A stretch of DNA of 59,165 bases, taken from CAZNHL01 sp964572965 (lineage in GTDB: Bacteria > Bacteroidota > Bacteroidia > Cytophagales > UBA9547). Shown here piece after piece: positions 17,568 through 26,492 of the stretch. The number at the start of each line of letters is the position of its first letter. Within the stretch, counting starts at the first letter, position 1. Below the pieces are notes generated by a model that saw nothing but the letters and a program-made list of their open reading frames with translations, ran no database searches and had not been told where the DNA came from. The position numbers were made by a program, and so were the translations under genes. The DNA lies in contig CAZNHL010000016.1 of the NCBI GenBank assembly GCA_964572965.1, positions 1-59,165 on the forward strand. Direction: 5' to 3'.

Positions 17568-17854
17568 GGCTTGGTCGTTATTACTTTTTTATACTTTTCT
17601 ATATACTCCCTAAAGGAAGAAGAAAGTATCGAAATATCTTGTTTTAACGCAGGTGCCTGACTTTTAGTGATGAATTTGAAGGAGAAACTGACCCTCACTA
17701 TACCGCTAAAAAGGGTAACAAATTTTAATTAGTATTGATTTATTGATGTTTATAGGATTATTTAAATATTTTTTTTGTATTTTTATTGTATGTCAGGTTA
17801 CATTCTTGGTTTCAGAAGTATAGATAATGTTTGTTTAACCTTTTAATTTTTATA
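17568..17854. other. Intergenic region before the large GH18 gene
   Basis: About 290 bp of AT-rich DNA between the ahcY terminator and the GH18 ATG. No ORF with protein-like composition is seen. A run of eight T and TTTG at 17774-17777 could belong to the GH18 promoter, but no good TANNTTTG follows at the right spacing. Confidence 0.6.
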
Positions 17855-20785
17855 ATGAAAAAACAATTATTGATTTTAGTTGCTTTGAGCTTCATATGTT
17901 TTGGCTCTTATGCACAAAAGGTAGCCGGTTACTTTCCGAGTTACAGAAGCGGTTATTTGAATACCGTTAAGTGGGATAAATTGACAGATTGCTATTTTGC
18001 ATTCATCAATGCAGGTACTAATGGCGATTTAATTGAAGGGAATTCAGGGGATCAGACATTTGGATTTGATATGACTACATTCTTGAATGTGAAGTCAATG
18101 TGTACGGCCAATAATGTACGTTTGCATATTTCGGTAGGCGGTGCAGATGGGCCTTATGCCAGAGCAGAACGATTTAAGATAATTGCAAGGAATGCTACTG
18201 CTCGTAATAATTTCGCTACCAAAATAGTGGCTTTTGCTATTACTCATAATCTTGCGGGTATCAACATTGACTGGGAGTTCCCTAATGAAAGTGTGACTAA
18301 TGGTAAAGGCGGGACACCGGCTGATCATTATAACCTGATCAATGCAGTTCGTACTGCAATTAATGCTTCTTCTAACAAGACTCTTAAATTAGGAGTAGCA
18401 GTTGGAGGAGAATATACCGGTACTTACAGACATACAGATTACATCGCAAGTAATGCTGTCAGCTTAATAGATGAGTTTCATATTATGTCTTATGACTTTC
18501 CAAAAGGCGGAGGTAATACCGGTTTACCATATGATGCAAATCATCATGCTACTACTACTGATGCAATAGCTTCTGTAGTAGCCTGGAATACTCAGCGTGG
18601 AGTTCCTTTTGAAAAAATGCTGGTTGGTGTGCCATTTTACGGGCGCAGAGCTGACAGAACAACTGATGATAATATAGGTATGTATAACAGTTTTTCTAAT
18701 GCTGCGCCAAGTACGATATTCAACGATGCTGACGGTGTATACACGACAGGTGGGAATACTTGGTATTACGACTCTAAACCGACATTGGATGCTAAGATTG
18801 CCAGTGCAATGGCTAAAGGTTGTCAGGGTATTTTTGCATGGGATTTAGGTCAGGACAGAGGAGATGCTTACTCTTTGCTGGGGGCAATCAAGGATAAGAT
18901 GGCTACTATTTGTCCTATTCCAGATCCGAATATGGGGCCGGATAAAGGGTTCTGTACAGGTAGTGTTGTTTTAGATCCTGCTGTTCCTACACAAAGTTCT
19001 CCGGCACGTACTTTTACATGGCAAAAAGACGGTGTTAATATTAGTGGTTATGTAAATAGTACTACTGCTAATACATATACAACAAATACAGCAGGAACAT
19101 ATACTGTGATTATTAATCAAGGGTCAGGATGCTCAAAAACTGATGAGATTAAAGTTGTTGCAGGTTCTGGAGTGACAGCAGCAGGTGTTGCTCGTTGTGG
19201 TAGTGGAGCTGTTACAATGACCATTACTAATCCTACAGGGACTTTTGATTGGTATAATGCACAGACTGGCGGTTCAAAAGTATTTACAGGCGGTGCCGGG
19301 AATAACAATGGTAAAACTATTACTACCAATGTAACTGGCACTACTGATTACTGGGTACAGGAAAATACCGGATCAGTTGATTATACAAGTGTAGCAAAAA
19401 CTACTTTTACAAATACTCCGGATCCGGCATGGAATGAAAGCTCTCAGAATGAGAATAACACAAAACCAAAGTTCGCTCAGCAACTTACTGCTTATACAGA
19501 TCTTACATTAACAACTGTTCGTGTGTTTACGAATTCAAAAGCTATTAATGGTGCTAAAATTGTTATTTACAAGGCAGATGGTACTGTGCAGGCTGAAACT
19601 ACTCCGGTTACTATACCGGAAACAGTGAGTTCTTATGTATTTAATGTTGCTAAAACCTTGCCGGGTACTGTAGCTGGTACAGTTTACTATGTAGGTGTGT
19701 ATTCTACTGATGGTACTGCTGCTACAGGTAAAGGAGGCTTTACATTAGACAGAAATCAAAATGCTACTGCTTTTGCACAGGCTAATGTTTATAAAATTGA
19801 GAAATTTTGTTACAGATCTTTCAGCGGTGATTTTGGAATTTCCGGCTCAGAAACTACTAATTACGGTCAGTTGTTCGATTGGACAATTACTACCGGTGTA
19901 GCTTCTCCTTGCGGACGTACTAAAGTAACGGCAACAGTGAATACAGCACCAAGCCAGTCTCTTGCTGTAGCTGCGGCTGTAACTCCTATTTGTGTAAATA
20001 CAAATGGTGCAGTTGTTGTAAAATCGAGTGAGAATAATGTGAACTATGATGTTTATAAAGGCGCTACAAAGGTAACAGCCTTATCTGCCGGAGGTACTGG
20101 CGCTGATTTGTCAATACCTGTTGATAAAGCAAATCTTGCGGTTGGAAACAATGTGTTCTCTGTTAGGGCATCTTCTGTAGGTTGTACTGATCTTGCTTTA
20201 ACAAATACAGCTACAATAGCAGTAACAAACGTACCTGCTAATCCGGGTGCAATTTCCGGTTCCGGAAGTGTAACTCAGGGACAGTCTAATGTTACATACA
20301 CTGTACCAGCCGTTGCTACTGCTACTTCATACACCTGGACTTATACTGGATCCGGAGCTACTTTTACGGCTACAACTACAACTAATTCAGTTGTTATTAG
20401 CTTTGGTAATACGGCAACAGGAGGTAATTTGTCTGTAACTCCTAAGAGTAATTGCGGTTCAAGTGCTGCACCAAGTGCTGCGTTTGTAATTACAGTTTCC
20501 CCACTTACATCAGTTGATGATGTATTGCTTGCCGGAACTTCATTAACGGTATATCCTAACCCGGTTGTTGAAGGTTCTAAAGTTGTGGTTGAGCTTGGAA
20601 GTGAAGCTGATGTTTTACTTACAGTATCAGACATTCTTGGTAACGTAGTTGCAACACTGGCTAATGGCTCTTTAGCTTCTGGTACAAGTGAATTTACATT
20701 ACCACAAGTAGCATCAGGTATTTATCTGGTTAAGCTACAGGCAAATGGTCATGTTTATACTCAGAAAGTAGTAAAAGGAAAATAA
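17855..20785 (+). CDS. Large secreted GH18-family protein with Ig-like domains and T9SS tail
   Basis: A 976-residue protein from ATG 17855; the frame opens earlier at TTG 17831, but the signal peptide starts at MKKQLL. The GH18 domain spans about residues 20-355, with SVGG near 93, MSYDF near 223 and FAWDLGQD near 330. Its catalytic motif reads AGINIDWE (A134, N137, D139, E141), so the first two aspartates of DxxDxDxE are replaced while the catalytic acid and its neighbouring Asp are kept. Several Ig/PKD-like domains follow (about 360-440, 445-520, 790-880). A type A T9SS tail starting YPNPVVEG ends the protein. It is probably a cell-surface or secreted chitinase or chitin-binding protein. 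Confidence 0.9.
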   Translation: MKKQLLILVALSFICFGSYAQKVAGYFPSYRSGYLNTVKWDKLTDCYFAFINAGTNGDLIEGNSGDQTFGFDMTTFLNVKSMCTANNVRLHISVGGADGPYARAERFKIIARNATARNNFATKIVAFAITHNLAGINIDWEFPNESVTNGKGGTPADHYNLINAVRTAINASSNKTLKLGVAVGGEYTGTYRHTDYIASNAVSLIDEFHIMSYDFPKGGGNTGLPYDANHHATTTDAIASVVAWNTQRGVPFEKMLVGVPFYGRRADRTTDDNIGMYNSFSNAAPSTIFNDADGVYTTGGNTWYYDSKPTLDAKIASAMAKGCQGIFAWDLGQDRGDAYSLLGAIKDKMATICPIPDPNMGPDKGFCTGSVVLDPAVPTQSSPARTFTWQKDGVNISGYVNSTTANTYTTNTAGTYTVIINQGSGCSKTDEIKVVAGSGVTAAGVARCGSGAVTMTITNPTGTFDWYNAQTGGSKVFTGGAGNNNGKTITTNVTGTTDYWVQENTGSVDYTSVAKTTFTNTPDPAWNESSQNENNTKPKFAQQLTAYTDLTLTTVRVFTNSKAINGAKIVIYKADGTVQAETTPVTIPETVSSYVFNVAKTLPGTVAGTVYYVGVYSTDGTAATGKGGFTLDRNQNATAFAQANVYKIEKFCYRSFSGDFGISGSETTNYGQLFDWTITTGVASPCGRTKVTATVNTAPSQSLAVAAAVTPICVNTNGAVVVKSSENNVNYDVYKGATKVTALSAGGTGADLSIPVDKANLAVGNNVFSVRASSVGCTDLALTNTATIAVTNVPANPGAISGSGSVTQGQSNVTYTVPAVATATSYTWTYTGSGATFTATTTTNSVVISFGNTATGGNLSVTPKSNCGSSAAPSAAFVITVSPLTSVDDVLLAGTSLTVYPNPVVEGSKVVVELGSEADVLLTVSDILGNVVATLANGSLASGTSEFTLPQVASGIYLVKLQANGHVYTQKVVKGK

Positions 20786-20803
20786 TCCTTTTTGATATAA
20801 GTG

Positions 20804-20839
20804 AAAAAGCGCCGTCGGTTAAATCCGACGGCGCTTTTT
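20804..20839. terminator. Shared bidirectional terminator
   Basis: AGCGCCGTCGG and CCGACGGCGCT form a perfect 11-bp GC-rich stem around TTAAAT, flanked by A5 and T8. It sits between the convergent GH18 and methyltransferase genes and can serve both strands. Confidence 0.92.
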
Positions 20840-20840
20840 T

Positions 20841-21755
20841 TTATGAGTTCTGTTTTTTCTCAAAAACAATTCTATAGTGTTCCATCGTTTCGCGTTCAAA
20901 ACAAACCTTATTGGGACTTATTTTAAAAACAGCTACTTTGTGCCTGAATTCCTTATTGAAGATGTAGCTCGGAATAAGACTGATATAATGCAAGGATTTT
21001 TCCCAGTTAAAAGCCCTGAATTTCTTTCTCCATTGATTAATAGTTTCAATATAGTCTAACCTGCCACTGCTGATATCAACCAGTTTAAAATAAGGTTCGG
21101 CATTACTAATAATCATCTCTTTGCCATAAGGAAGCCATGAGCCAGGAAACTGTTTCTCCATAAGTGCCAGAATATAAGCATCTGAGTTTTTGTCGGCATT
21201 AATGTCCAGTTGTTCATAAGGGATCATGTTTTTCCCGAATACCATTGTCTGCAGGTAAAAGCGTCCACCCGCAGGGAGCAAATCGTAAACTGACTTGAAA
21301 AAAGCCTGATATAGCTCCTCTTGTTTGCCCGCTTTGTAGTCTTCAACAGAACAAAAGTGTTCAAATGCCCCTAGTGAAACTATTGCGTCAAATGTGCCGA
21401 AGTCTTCTGGTTTTACATTTCTGCAGTCCTTGATATGAACATCAAAACCTTTTTGTCTACAGGCTTGTGCTTGTCCGTCCGACAATGTAAGCCCGATACA
21501 TTTAGCTTCTTTGACCATTGTGGCATAATTAATAAAAGGCCCCCAACCACAGCCTAAATCAAGTACTTTGCTGTCTTTTTCAATACTTAGCATATCGGCT
21601 ATGTAATCATGTTTAGCCCTTTGTGCTTCTTCAAGTGTCAGAGAAAAGTCGCCATTATACCTTGCTCCGCTAAAGTCGCCGGTTTCACCAATACTTAGCC
21701 TGAATATTTTGTCAAGAGTTGAATACGTAAAATCAAGATGTTGTTTAGTAGCCAT
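20841..21755 (-). CDS. Cyclopropane-fatty-acyl-phospholipid synthase family methyltransferase
   Basis: A 304-residue SAM-dependent enzyme of the CFA/mycolic acid cyclopropane synthase family. The SAM site VLDLGCGWG lies near residues 64-72, followed by IGLTLSDGQ and SLGAFEHF. The N-terminus shows FSGARY, similar to the family's YS(c)AY start. The family adds a methylene or methyl group to unsaturated acyl chains of membrane lipids. It is shorter than E. coli Cfa because the N-terminal lipid-binding domain is missing, as in mycobacterial enzymes. A fatty acid desaturase lies close by (22926-24062). The exact lipid product is not predictable. Confidence 0.82.
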   Translation of the reverse strand: MATKQHLDFTYSTLDKIFRLSIGETGDFSGARYNGDFSLTLEEAQRAKHDYIADMLSIEKDSKVLDLGCGWGPFINYATMVKEAKCIGLTLSDGQAQACRQKGFDVHIKDCRNVKPEDFGTFDAIVSLGAFEHFCSVEDYKAGKQEELYQAFFKSVYDLLPAGGRFYLQTMVFGKNMIPYEQLDINADKNSDAYILALMEKQFPGSWLPYGKEMIISNAEPYFKLVDISSGRLDYIETINQWRKKFRAFNWEKSLHYISLIPSYIFNKEFRHKVAVFKISPNKVCFERETMEHYRIVFEKKQNS

Positions 21756-21943
21756 ATATTCTGTCTGATTATAAATTTTTATCTAAGACAAGAAAAGCTG
21801 CTTTTACCCCTATGTAGGGTTTGATTTTTACAGATAACCAGTTTTGCATTTCTGTCAGTGACGGAGATTGGCCGGTTATGTCGCAGGGAACTATTATTGG
21901 CTTATATTTGTGAATACTTCGGTAGCTAAATGATTTGATTTAT

Positions 21944-22786
21944 ATGGAAAATATGGGAGTTATAACCCTGTTATTAATTATTGCCAATTTTGCGTTTTCT
22001 TACAAAGGTTTCAAGGATGTTACTTTTTTAGATGCTTATAAGTTTGAAGTTGATGCCATTCTGATTAAAAAGGAATATAAGCGGCTTATAACATCCAATT
22101 TTCTTCATGTCAGCTGGCCTCACCTTATCTTTAATATGATCAGCTTGTTTTCATTCAGTGAGCTGGTTGAAACTCATTTAGGCTGGTTAAGCTTCCTTTT
22201 GATTTATATGGCTAGTGCAATAGGAGGAGACTTGCTGGCTTTATTTATACATCGTCATCATGGAGACTATAGCTCTGTAGGTGCTTCCGGTGCTGTGTGT
22301 GGTGTTATATTTGCTTCTATCGCTTTGTTTCCTGGTTTAGAAATAGGGATGATTTTTATTCCGGTATCAATACCTGCCTGGATATATGGTGTCTTGTATA
22401 TTGCGTATTCCATTTATGGTGTGAAGTCGAAAAGGGATAATATCGGGCATGAAGCTCACTTGGGAGGTGCTTTGATAGGAATGCTTGTTGCTATTGTTTT
22501 TCGCCCTGAAGTTTTACAGCAGAATTATTTAACTATTTCGATAATTACTTTGCCGACACTTGTGTTTATTTATCTGATTGTAAAAAAACCTTACATCTTA
22601 CTGGTTGAAAATTACTTTTATGATACACATCAACGGTATGATACTATTGACCATAAATACAATGCTCAGAAGGTAATGAAGCAAAGAGAATTAGACAGAC
22701 TTTTGGATAAAATAAACAAAAAAGGGATTGATAGTCTGACAAAAGCAGAACGGCTGAAACTGGATGAATATTCTCAGGCTGTTTAA
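21944..22786 (+). CDS. Rhomboid-family intramembrane serine protease
   Basis: A 280-residue protein with six or more TM helices, taking ATG 21944 as start. The rhomboid dyad is intact: Ser115 in GASGAVCG and His172 in EAHLGG. The HLIFNM helix (family HLxxNM/N) precedes it. The C-terminal 60 residues form a soluble basic tail with SLTKAERLKLDEYS, a tail common in Bacteroidota rhomboids. It cleaves TM segments of substrates in the inner membrane; substrates are unknown. A strong terminator follows. Confidence 0.9.
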   Translation: MENMGVITLLLIIANFAFSYKGFKDVTFLDAYKFEVDAILIKKEYKRLITSNFLHVSWPHLIFNMISLFSFSELVETHLGWLSFLLIYMASAIGGDLLALFIHRHHGDYSSVGASGAVCGVIFASIALFPGLEIGMIFIPVSIPAWIYGVLYIAYSIYGVKSKRDNIGHEAHLGGALIGMLVAIVFRPEVLQQNYLTISIITLPTLVFIYLIVKKPYILLVENYFYDTHQRYDTIDHKYNAQKVMKQRELDRLLDKINKKGIDSLTKAERLKLDEYSQAV

Positions 22787-22869
22787 AGCTTTTACCCCGT
22801 CTGTAGTAAGAAGTCGTTCCCGATGGCATTCCGATTTAATATGTAGAGCTGATTGGATACTGATAATAC

Positions 22870-22911
22870 AAAAAGAGAGTCCCGCAAGTTTGCTTGCGGG
22901 ACTCTCTTTTT
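22870..22911. terminator. Bidirectional terminator between rhomboid and desaturase genes
   Basis: A 19-bp perfect stem with loop TTTG; the GC core CCCGCAAG/CTTGCGGG is flanked by A-rich and T-rich arms. It serves both convergent genes. Confidence 0.93.
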
Positions 22912-22925
22912 ATATCTGGTATCGG

Positions 22926-24062
22926 TTAAACTAATGTCAGTTTTTCTTCTTTTAGAGCTGTACCATTTTTAGCAGCTATCAGTGATTCTTTGCCAAAGCG
23001 TCGCAAAGTTCTGAAGTGAGAAGCAGAGGCTGTCCAGAATGAAGTAGCATCATGATAAGGGATTCCGTTTTCGATGGCAGTCTGTTTTACTATATCAGAA
23101 ATTACCTGATAGTGGGTATGGCAAATTTTAGGGAATAAGTGATGTTCTACCTGCATATTCAAACCACCACAAAGGAAAGTAGTTATAAAGTCTTTACGTC
23201 CGAAGTTGGCTGTAGTGCGCATTTGATGCTCTGCCCAGGCTTCTTCCATCATGCCTTCTTCATTTGGTTCAGGGAATTCAAGCCCTTCCACAATGTGTGC
23301 CAATTGGAATACAAGACCCAATACAAATCCTTTGGCAATTTGCAAAGAAAGATAACCGATAATAAATTGCCACCAGGTAATATTGTCTATCAAAACCAAT
23401 GGTAATACAATTGTCAATACATAGTAAAGTCCTTTGAAGAAGAATAGATTGAATACTTCTTTTGCCGGCTTATCTCTGTTATCGTGACTGCCGATATTGT
23501 CCTGATAGAATTTCATATAATCTTTTCTGAACACCCATGACAAACCTGCAAGCCCATAAAGGAGGAATGCATAATAATGCTGATAGCGCATGATTGGTGT
23601 CAGTTTATCCTGAGGAGAAACCCTGATTAGTCCCGGAGCTACAACCAAATCTTCATCGTGGTCAGGGATATTGGTATAGGTATGGTGAACCATGTTGTGT
23701 GAAATACTCCATACATATGGATTGGCCCCTATAACATAGAAAATAGAACCAAGAAGCTTGTTTACTGTAGGATTGGCCGAATAAGAGCCATGGATAGCAT
23801 CATGGCACACATTGAAGCCGATAAAGGCCGCAAACATACCCAGTAAAGTTGCAAGCCCCCACAGTACCATTGGTGAAAAACCTCCGAAAAGAATCAGCAA
23901 ATAAAGTGTAAAAGCACCGCCTAAAAAGAAGGTGGTTTTAAAAATCATTGCTCCGTCAGCATGCTTTGAGATATTGTTAGACTCAAAATAGTCCTCTACA
24001 CGTTCCCTTACCTGTGAATAAAAACCTGTGCCGTTTTTATTGTTGAATTTTAGTTTTTGCAT
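22926..24062 (-). CDS. Acyl-lipid fatty acid desaturase
   Basis: A 378-residue membrane di-iron desaturase. The three histidine boxes are HDAIH (87-91), HNMVHH (122-127) and QVEHH (near 305). The Q in the third box places it with front-end/acyl-lipid desaturases such as the delta-5/6 and linoleoyl-CoA desaturase-like group. No cytochrome b5 domain is fused. TM pairs are at about 40-85 and 205-255. It introduces a cis double bond into membrane acyl chains; chain position is not predictable. The unsaturated product could feed the nearby cyclopropane synthase-family enzyme, by inference. Confidence 0.9.
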   Translation of the reverse strand: MQKLKFNNKNGTGFYSQVRERVEDYFESNNISKHADGAMIFKTTFFLGGAFTLYLLILFGGFSPMVLWGLATLLGMFAAFIGFNVCHDAIHGSYSANPTVNKLLGSIFYVIGANPYVWSISHNMVHHTYTNIPDHDEDLVVAPGLIRVSPQDKLTPIMRYQHYYAFLLYGLAGLSWVFRKDYMKFYQDNIGSHDNRDKPAKEVFNLFFFKGLYYVLTIVLPLVLIDNITWWQFIIGYLSLQIAKGFVLGLVFQLAHIVEGLEFPEPNEEGMMEEAWAEHQMRTTANFGRKDFITTFLCGGLNMQVEHHLFPKICHTHYQVISDIVKQTAIENGIPYHDATSFWTASASHFRTLRRFGKESLIAAKNGTALKEEKLTLV

Positions 24063-24124
24063 TTTGATTGCTGTTGGTTAACAGTAAAACTCCCGCTAAA
24101 TTAAATAAAATTGCTGATAATAGT

Positions 24125-24505
24125 TTATTTGCAACTGCATTCCCACTCGGTATCCAGATCTATAACGGTAACAACCTTGTCGTGAGTATCGCAGTCTGCT
24201 ATTATTATTCGGATGTTTTGAGAGTCATGCGTTTGTCCTTCATAAGCGATGGTGGGACAAGGATGACTATCTGAATTAGATTTTAATGGATTGATTTTAT
24301 TGAGAGCAATTACCTCCAGAACTTCACTTTTGTCAATATGCCTGCAATCCATTCTGCACAGAGCATGCTTTGTATATATCAGTTCTTGTGTTTGATAACT
24401 CTGCTTTGAGACAGAAAGTTTCTTTTCTTCTTTACATGAGAAAAGAAAAATGCATATGATGCTTGTTGCCCAGATCCCAAACAGTGATTTAAAAGTTTGC
24501 GGCAT
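24125..24505 (-). CDS. DUF4258 lipoprotein
   Basis: A 126-residue protein with a lipoprotein signal peptide ending IFLFSC (Cys about residue 24). The mature part has the DUF4258 pattern YTKHALCRMDCRHIDKSEV. The C-terminal part carries extra cysteines (IIADCDTHDK, WECSCK). DUF4258 is often seen in toxin-like or plasmid proteins; here it is fused to a lipobox and is probably in the periplasm. It overlaps the upstream small lipoprotein gene by 17 nt, so they form a pair. Function unknown. Confidence 0.75.
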   Translation of the reverse strand: MPQTFKSLFGIWATSIICIFLFSCKEEKKLSVSKQSYQTQELIYTKHALCRMDCRHIDKSEVLEVIALNKINPLKSNSDSHPCPTIAYEGQTHDSQNIRIIIADCDTHDKVVTVIDLDTEWECSCK

Positions 24506-24965
24506 TGGTAATCAGCAATTCGTATCCGTTTGAAACCTGTGTATAATATTTTTTCAAAGGCCCGGGAGCAGGACCGTTTGTTACATTCCCAAGGAAATCG
24601 AAAGTTGACTTACTGCAAGTGTCTTCCAGGTAAAATCTGGAAGGACTCATAATAATCATAGAACAGATTTTGTCAGGGGAATAAGGGCTTGCCCTATCAA
24701 ATGCACTGTAAGTTGATGAATTGTGACGATAAACTAAAAGCCCTCTGTACCCTGCATCCGGCACATACACATGCATTACCAGGGTAANNNNNNNNNNCAC
24801 ATAACCTCCATCGGTAGCAAGGTTAAAAAAGCGCGAATCAGACAAAACGATGCGATAATTAACCTGAACGTTTGGAATATAACTTGAATTAATATTGTCT
24901 GTGTTATTACAACTCAGAAATAGTGTCAGACACAGGGTTACGATAATGCAGTTTATATATTTCAT
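24489..24965 (-). CDS. Small lipoprotein with degenerate Rieske-like domain (interrupted by assembly gap)
   Basis: About 158 residues, with a lipobox LFLSC at residue 19. The 10-N gap covers residues around 56-60, and the frame matches on both sides only if the gap is near 10 bases long. After the gap the sequence follows a Rieske pattern (VYRHNSS, AFDRASPYSPDKIC, YLEDTCSKSTFDFLG, NGPAPGPLKKY). The cluster ligands CxH and CxxH are not complete: the equivalents of both histidines are missing. It probably does not bind a 2Fe-2S cluster. It lies 2 nt after the pheS start region on the same strand order, downstream of pheS. Confidence 0.65.
   Translation of the reverse strand: MKYINCIIVTLCLTLFLSCNNTDNINSSYIPNVQVNYRIVLSDSRFFNLATDGGYVXXXXTLVMHVYVPDAGYRGLLVYRHNSSTYSAFDRASPYSPDKICSMIIMSPSRFYLEDTCSKSTFDFLGNVTNGPAPGPLKKYYTQVSNGYELLITNAANF
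24788..24797. other. Assembly gap (10 N)
   Basis: Ten consecutive N bases inside the Rieske-like lipoprotein gene. The true length is unknown, so the protein between about residues 55 and 61 cannot be read. Confidence 1.
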
Positions 24966-24967
24966 TC

Positions 24968-25993
24968 TTAGTTGATAGAACTGAACTGACGAAGGAATCT
25001 TACGTCGTTTTCAGTAAATAAACGAAGATCTTTGATCTGATATTTTAGCATGGTGATTCTTTCTATACCCATACCGAAGGCAAAGCCTGTATATTTTTTA
25101 CTATCTATACCGCAATTGTCCAATACATTCGGGTCTACCATACCTGCTCCGCCAATTTCTACCCAGCCAGACTGCTTACAAACGTTGCAGCCTGCACCTT
25201 TGCAAATAAGGCACGAAATATCAACTTCAGCGCTAGGTTCTGTGAATGGGAAAAAAGATGGACGCAGACGGATTGTAATGTCTTTTCCGAACATCTCTTT
25301 TACAAAGTGTAAAAGCGTTTGTTTAAGGTCTGCGAAACTAACATTCTCGTCAATATATAAACCCTCTACCTGATGGAATACACAATGTGCCCTTGCTGAA
25401 ATTGCTTCGTTCCTGTATACACGGCCGGGAGACAATGTTCGGATAGGAGGTTTTTGATTCTCCATTACATGTACCTGTACTGATGAGGTATGTGTACGTA
25501 ATGCAATATCCGGATTTTTTTCAATGAAAAAAGTGTCCTGCATTTCACGTGCAGGGTGGTTTTCCGGGAAATTCAAAGCAGTAAAGTTGTGGAAGTCGTC
25601 TTCTATCTCGGGGCCTTCTGATAGGTTAAAGCCCATTCGTTCGAAAATCTGAACAATTCTGGAACGTGTAAGTGATAATGGATGTCTTGCGCCAACCCCG
25701 AAAGGTACTACCGGTAAGGTAAGGTCATTACCTTCAGCAGCAGCACTATCCTGCGCACTCTCTACTTGTATTTTATGTTCTTCAAATTTGGCTTCTGCCA
25801 GTTGTTTCAAACGGTTAACTTCTGCACCAAAACTACGGCGTTCTTCAGGAGCAATTGTTTTAATTTGTTCCATTAACTCGGCAACTACCCCTTTTTTGGC
25901 TACAAAAGCCATTCTGAATTGCTCTAACTGCTCTTTGTTTGAAATCGCAAATGCCTGGATTTCAGCTTCGATATCTTGAACACTTTTACTCAT
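24968..25993 (-). CDS. pheS: Phenylalanine--tRNA ligase alpha subunit
   Basis: A 341-residue class II synthetase subunit. It has an N-terminal coiled coil (1-85) that binds tRNA, the class II motif 2 region (GRVYRNEAISARAHCVFHQVEG nearby), a cysteine cluster CLICKGAGCNVC typical of many bacterial PheS, and motif 3 GMGIERITML. It charges tRNA-Phe as an alpha2-beta2 enzyme with PheT, which here is encoded separately at 39382-41796. Split pheS and pheT are common in Bacteroidota. Confidence 0.97.
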   Translation of the reverse strand: MSKSVQDIEAEIQAFAISNKEQLEQFRMAFVAKKGVVAELMEQIKTIAPEERRSFGAEVNRLKQLAEAKFEEHKIQVESAQDSAAAEGNDLTLPVVPFGVGARHPLSLTRSRIVQIFERMGFNLSEGPEIEDDFHNFTALNFPENHPAREMQDTFFIEKNPDIALRTHTSSVQVHVMENQKPPIRTLSPGRVYRNEAISARAHCVFHQVEGLYIDENVSFADLKQTLLHFVKEMFGKDITIRLRPSFFPFTEPSAEVDISCLICKGAGCNVCKQSGWVEIGGAGMVDPNVLDNCGIDSKKYTGFAFGMGIERITMLKYQIKDLRLFTENDVRFLRQFSSIN

Positions 25994-26124
25994 ATTGCAA
26001 ATATAAGTATTATTTAAATTCGAGGCTTGATGCTGCCTGCTTTGTTTTGCTGAAATATGCTAAGCTCTTATATGTCTGCTGCAGACATACAACTGGTTAA
26101 TCAGTAAACAGTGCTGCTTAAAGT

Positions 26125-26418
26125 TTAAGTCTTAGTTGAGCCGGTCTTTTCAGGCTTTTCAAAAAGCTGTTTATAGGCTTCCTGGTCAAAAGCAATAGGT
26201 TTACTTGAAGCTGTAAATGAACCAAAAGCAATGACCATCGATACCAACGAAATATTGATAGTCAAAATGGAAATGATGGTAAAGGTCAGGTCGTTGCGGT
26301 ATTCCGGCTGAGTGTTGAGTGTAACGATAAGAAAGATAGCAAATGTGAGCAAGGAAAGGAGCACCATAAACCTTGTAAAAAATGGTTTGTCTGGACGGAT
26401 ATAGATGCGGATTCCCAT
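26125..26418 (-). CDS. Small two-TM membrane protein of unknown function
   Basis: A 97-residue protein from ATG 26418. The frame continues to GTG 26466, but that part lies within a perfect hairpin and is probably not translated. Two TM helices are visible at about residues 18-36 and 50-72, with a charged C-terminal tail ending KPEKTGSTKT. It is downstream of two tandem paralogous genes on the same strand. Not recognised. Confidence 0.6.
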   Translation of the reverse strand: MGIRIYIRPDKPFFTRFMVLLSLLTFAIFLIVTLNTQPEYRNDLTFTIISILTINISLVSMVIAFGSFTASSKPIAFDQEAYKQLFEKPEKTGSTKT

Positions 26419-26446
26419 AGCTATTGTAGTTTGTTCCGTTTTTGAT

Positions 26447-26482
26447 TTTAAGCGTATGTCCCCCACAGGACATACGCTTAAA
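26447..26482 (-). terminator. Perfect 15-bp hairpin between paralogue gene and small membrane protein gene
   Basis: Arms 26447-26461 and 26468-26482 pair perfectly around CCCACA. It lies 11 nt after the stop of the upstream minus-strand gene. There is no T run on the minus strand after the stem, so it may be an mRNA-stabilising or attenuating hairpin and not a terminator. Confidence 0.5.
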
Positions 26483-26492
26483 TCCCTTTACC

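Noticed and set aside
17426..17698. 90-residue minus-strand frame after ahcY
   Set aside because: It overlaps the ahcY end and runs through the strong ahcY terminator, so it is not a gene.
24788..24797. Pseudogene call for the Rieske-like lipoprotein
   Set aside because: The break is a run of N from assembly. The frame agrees on both sides, and there is no stop or frameshift that can be seen.
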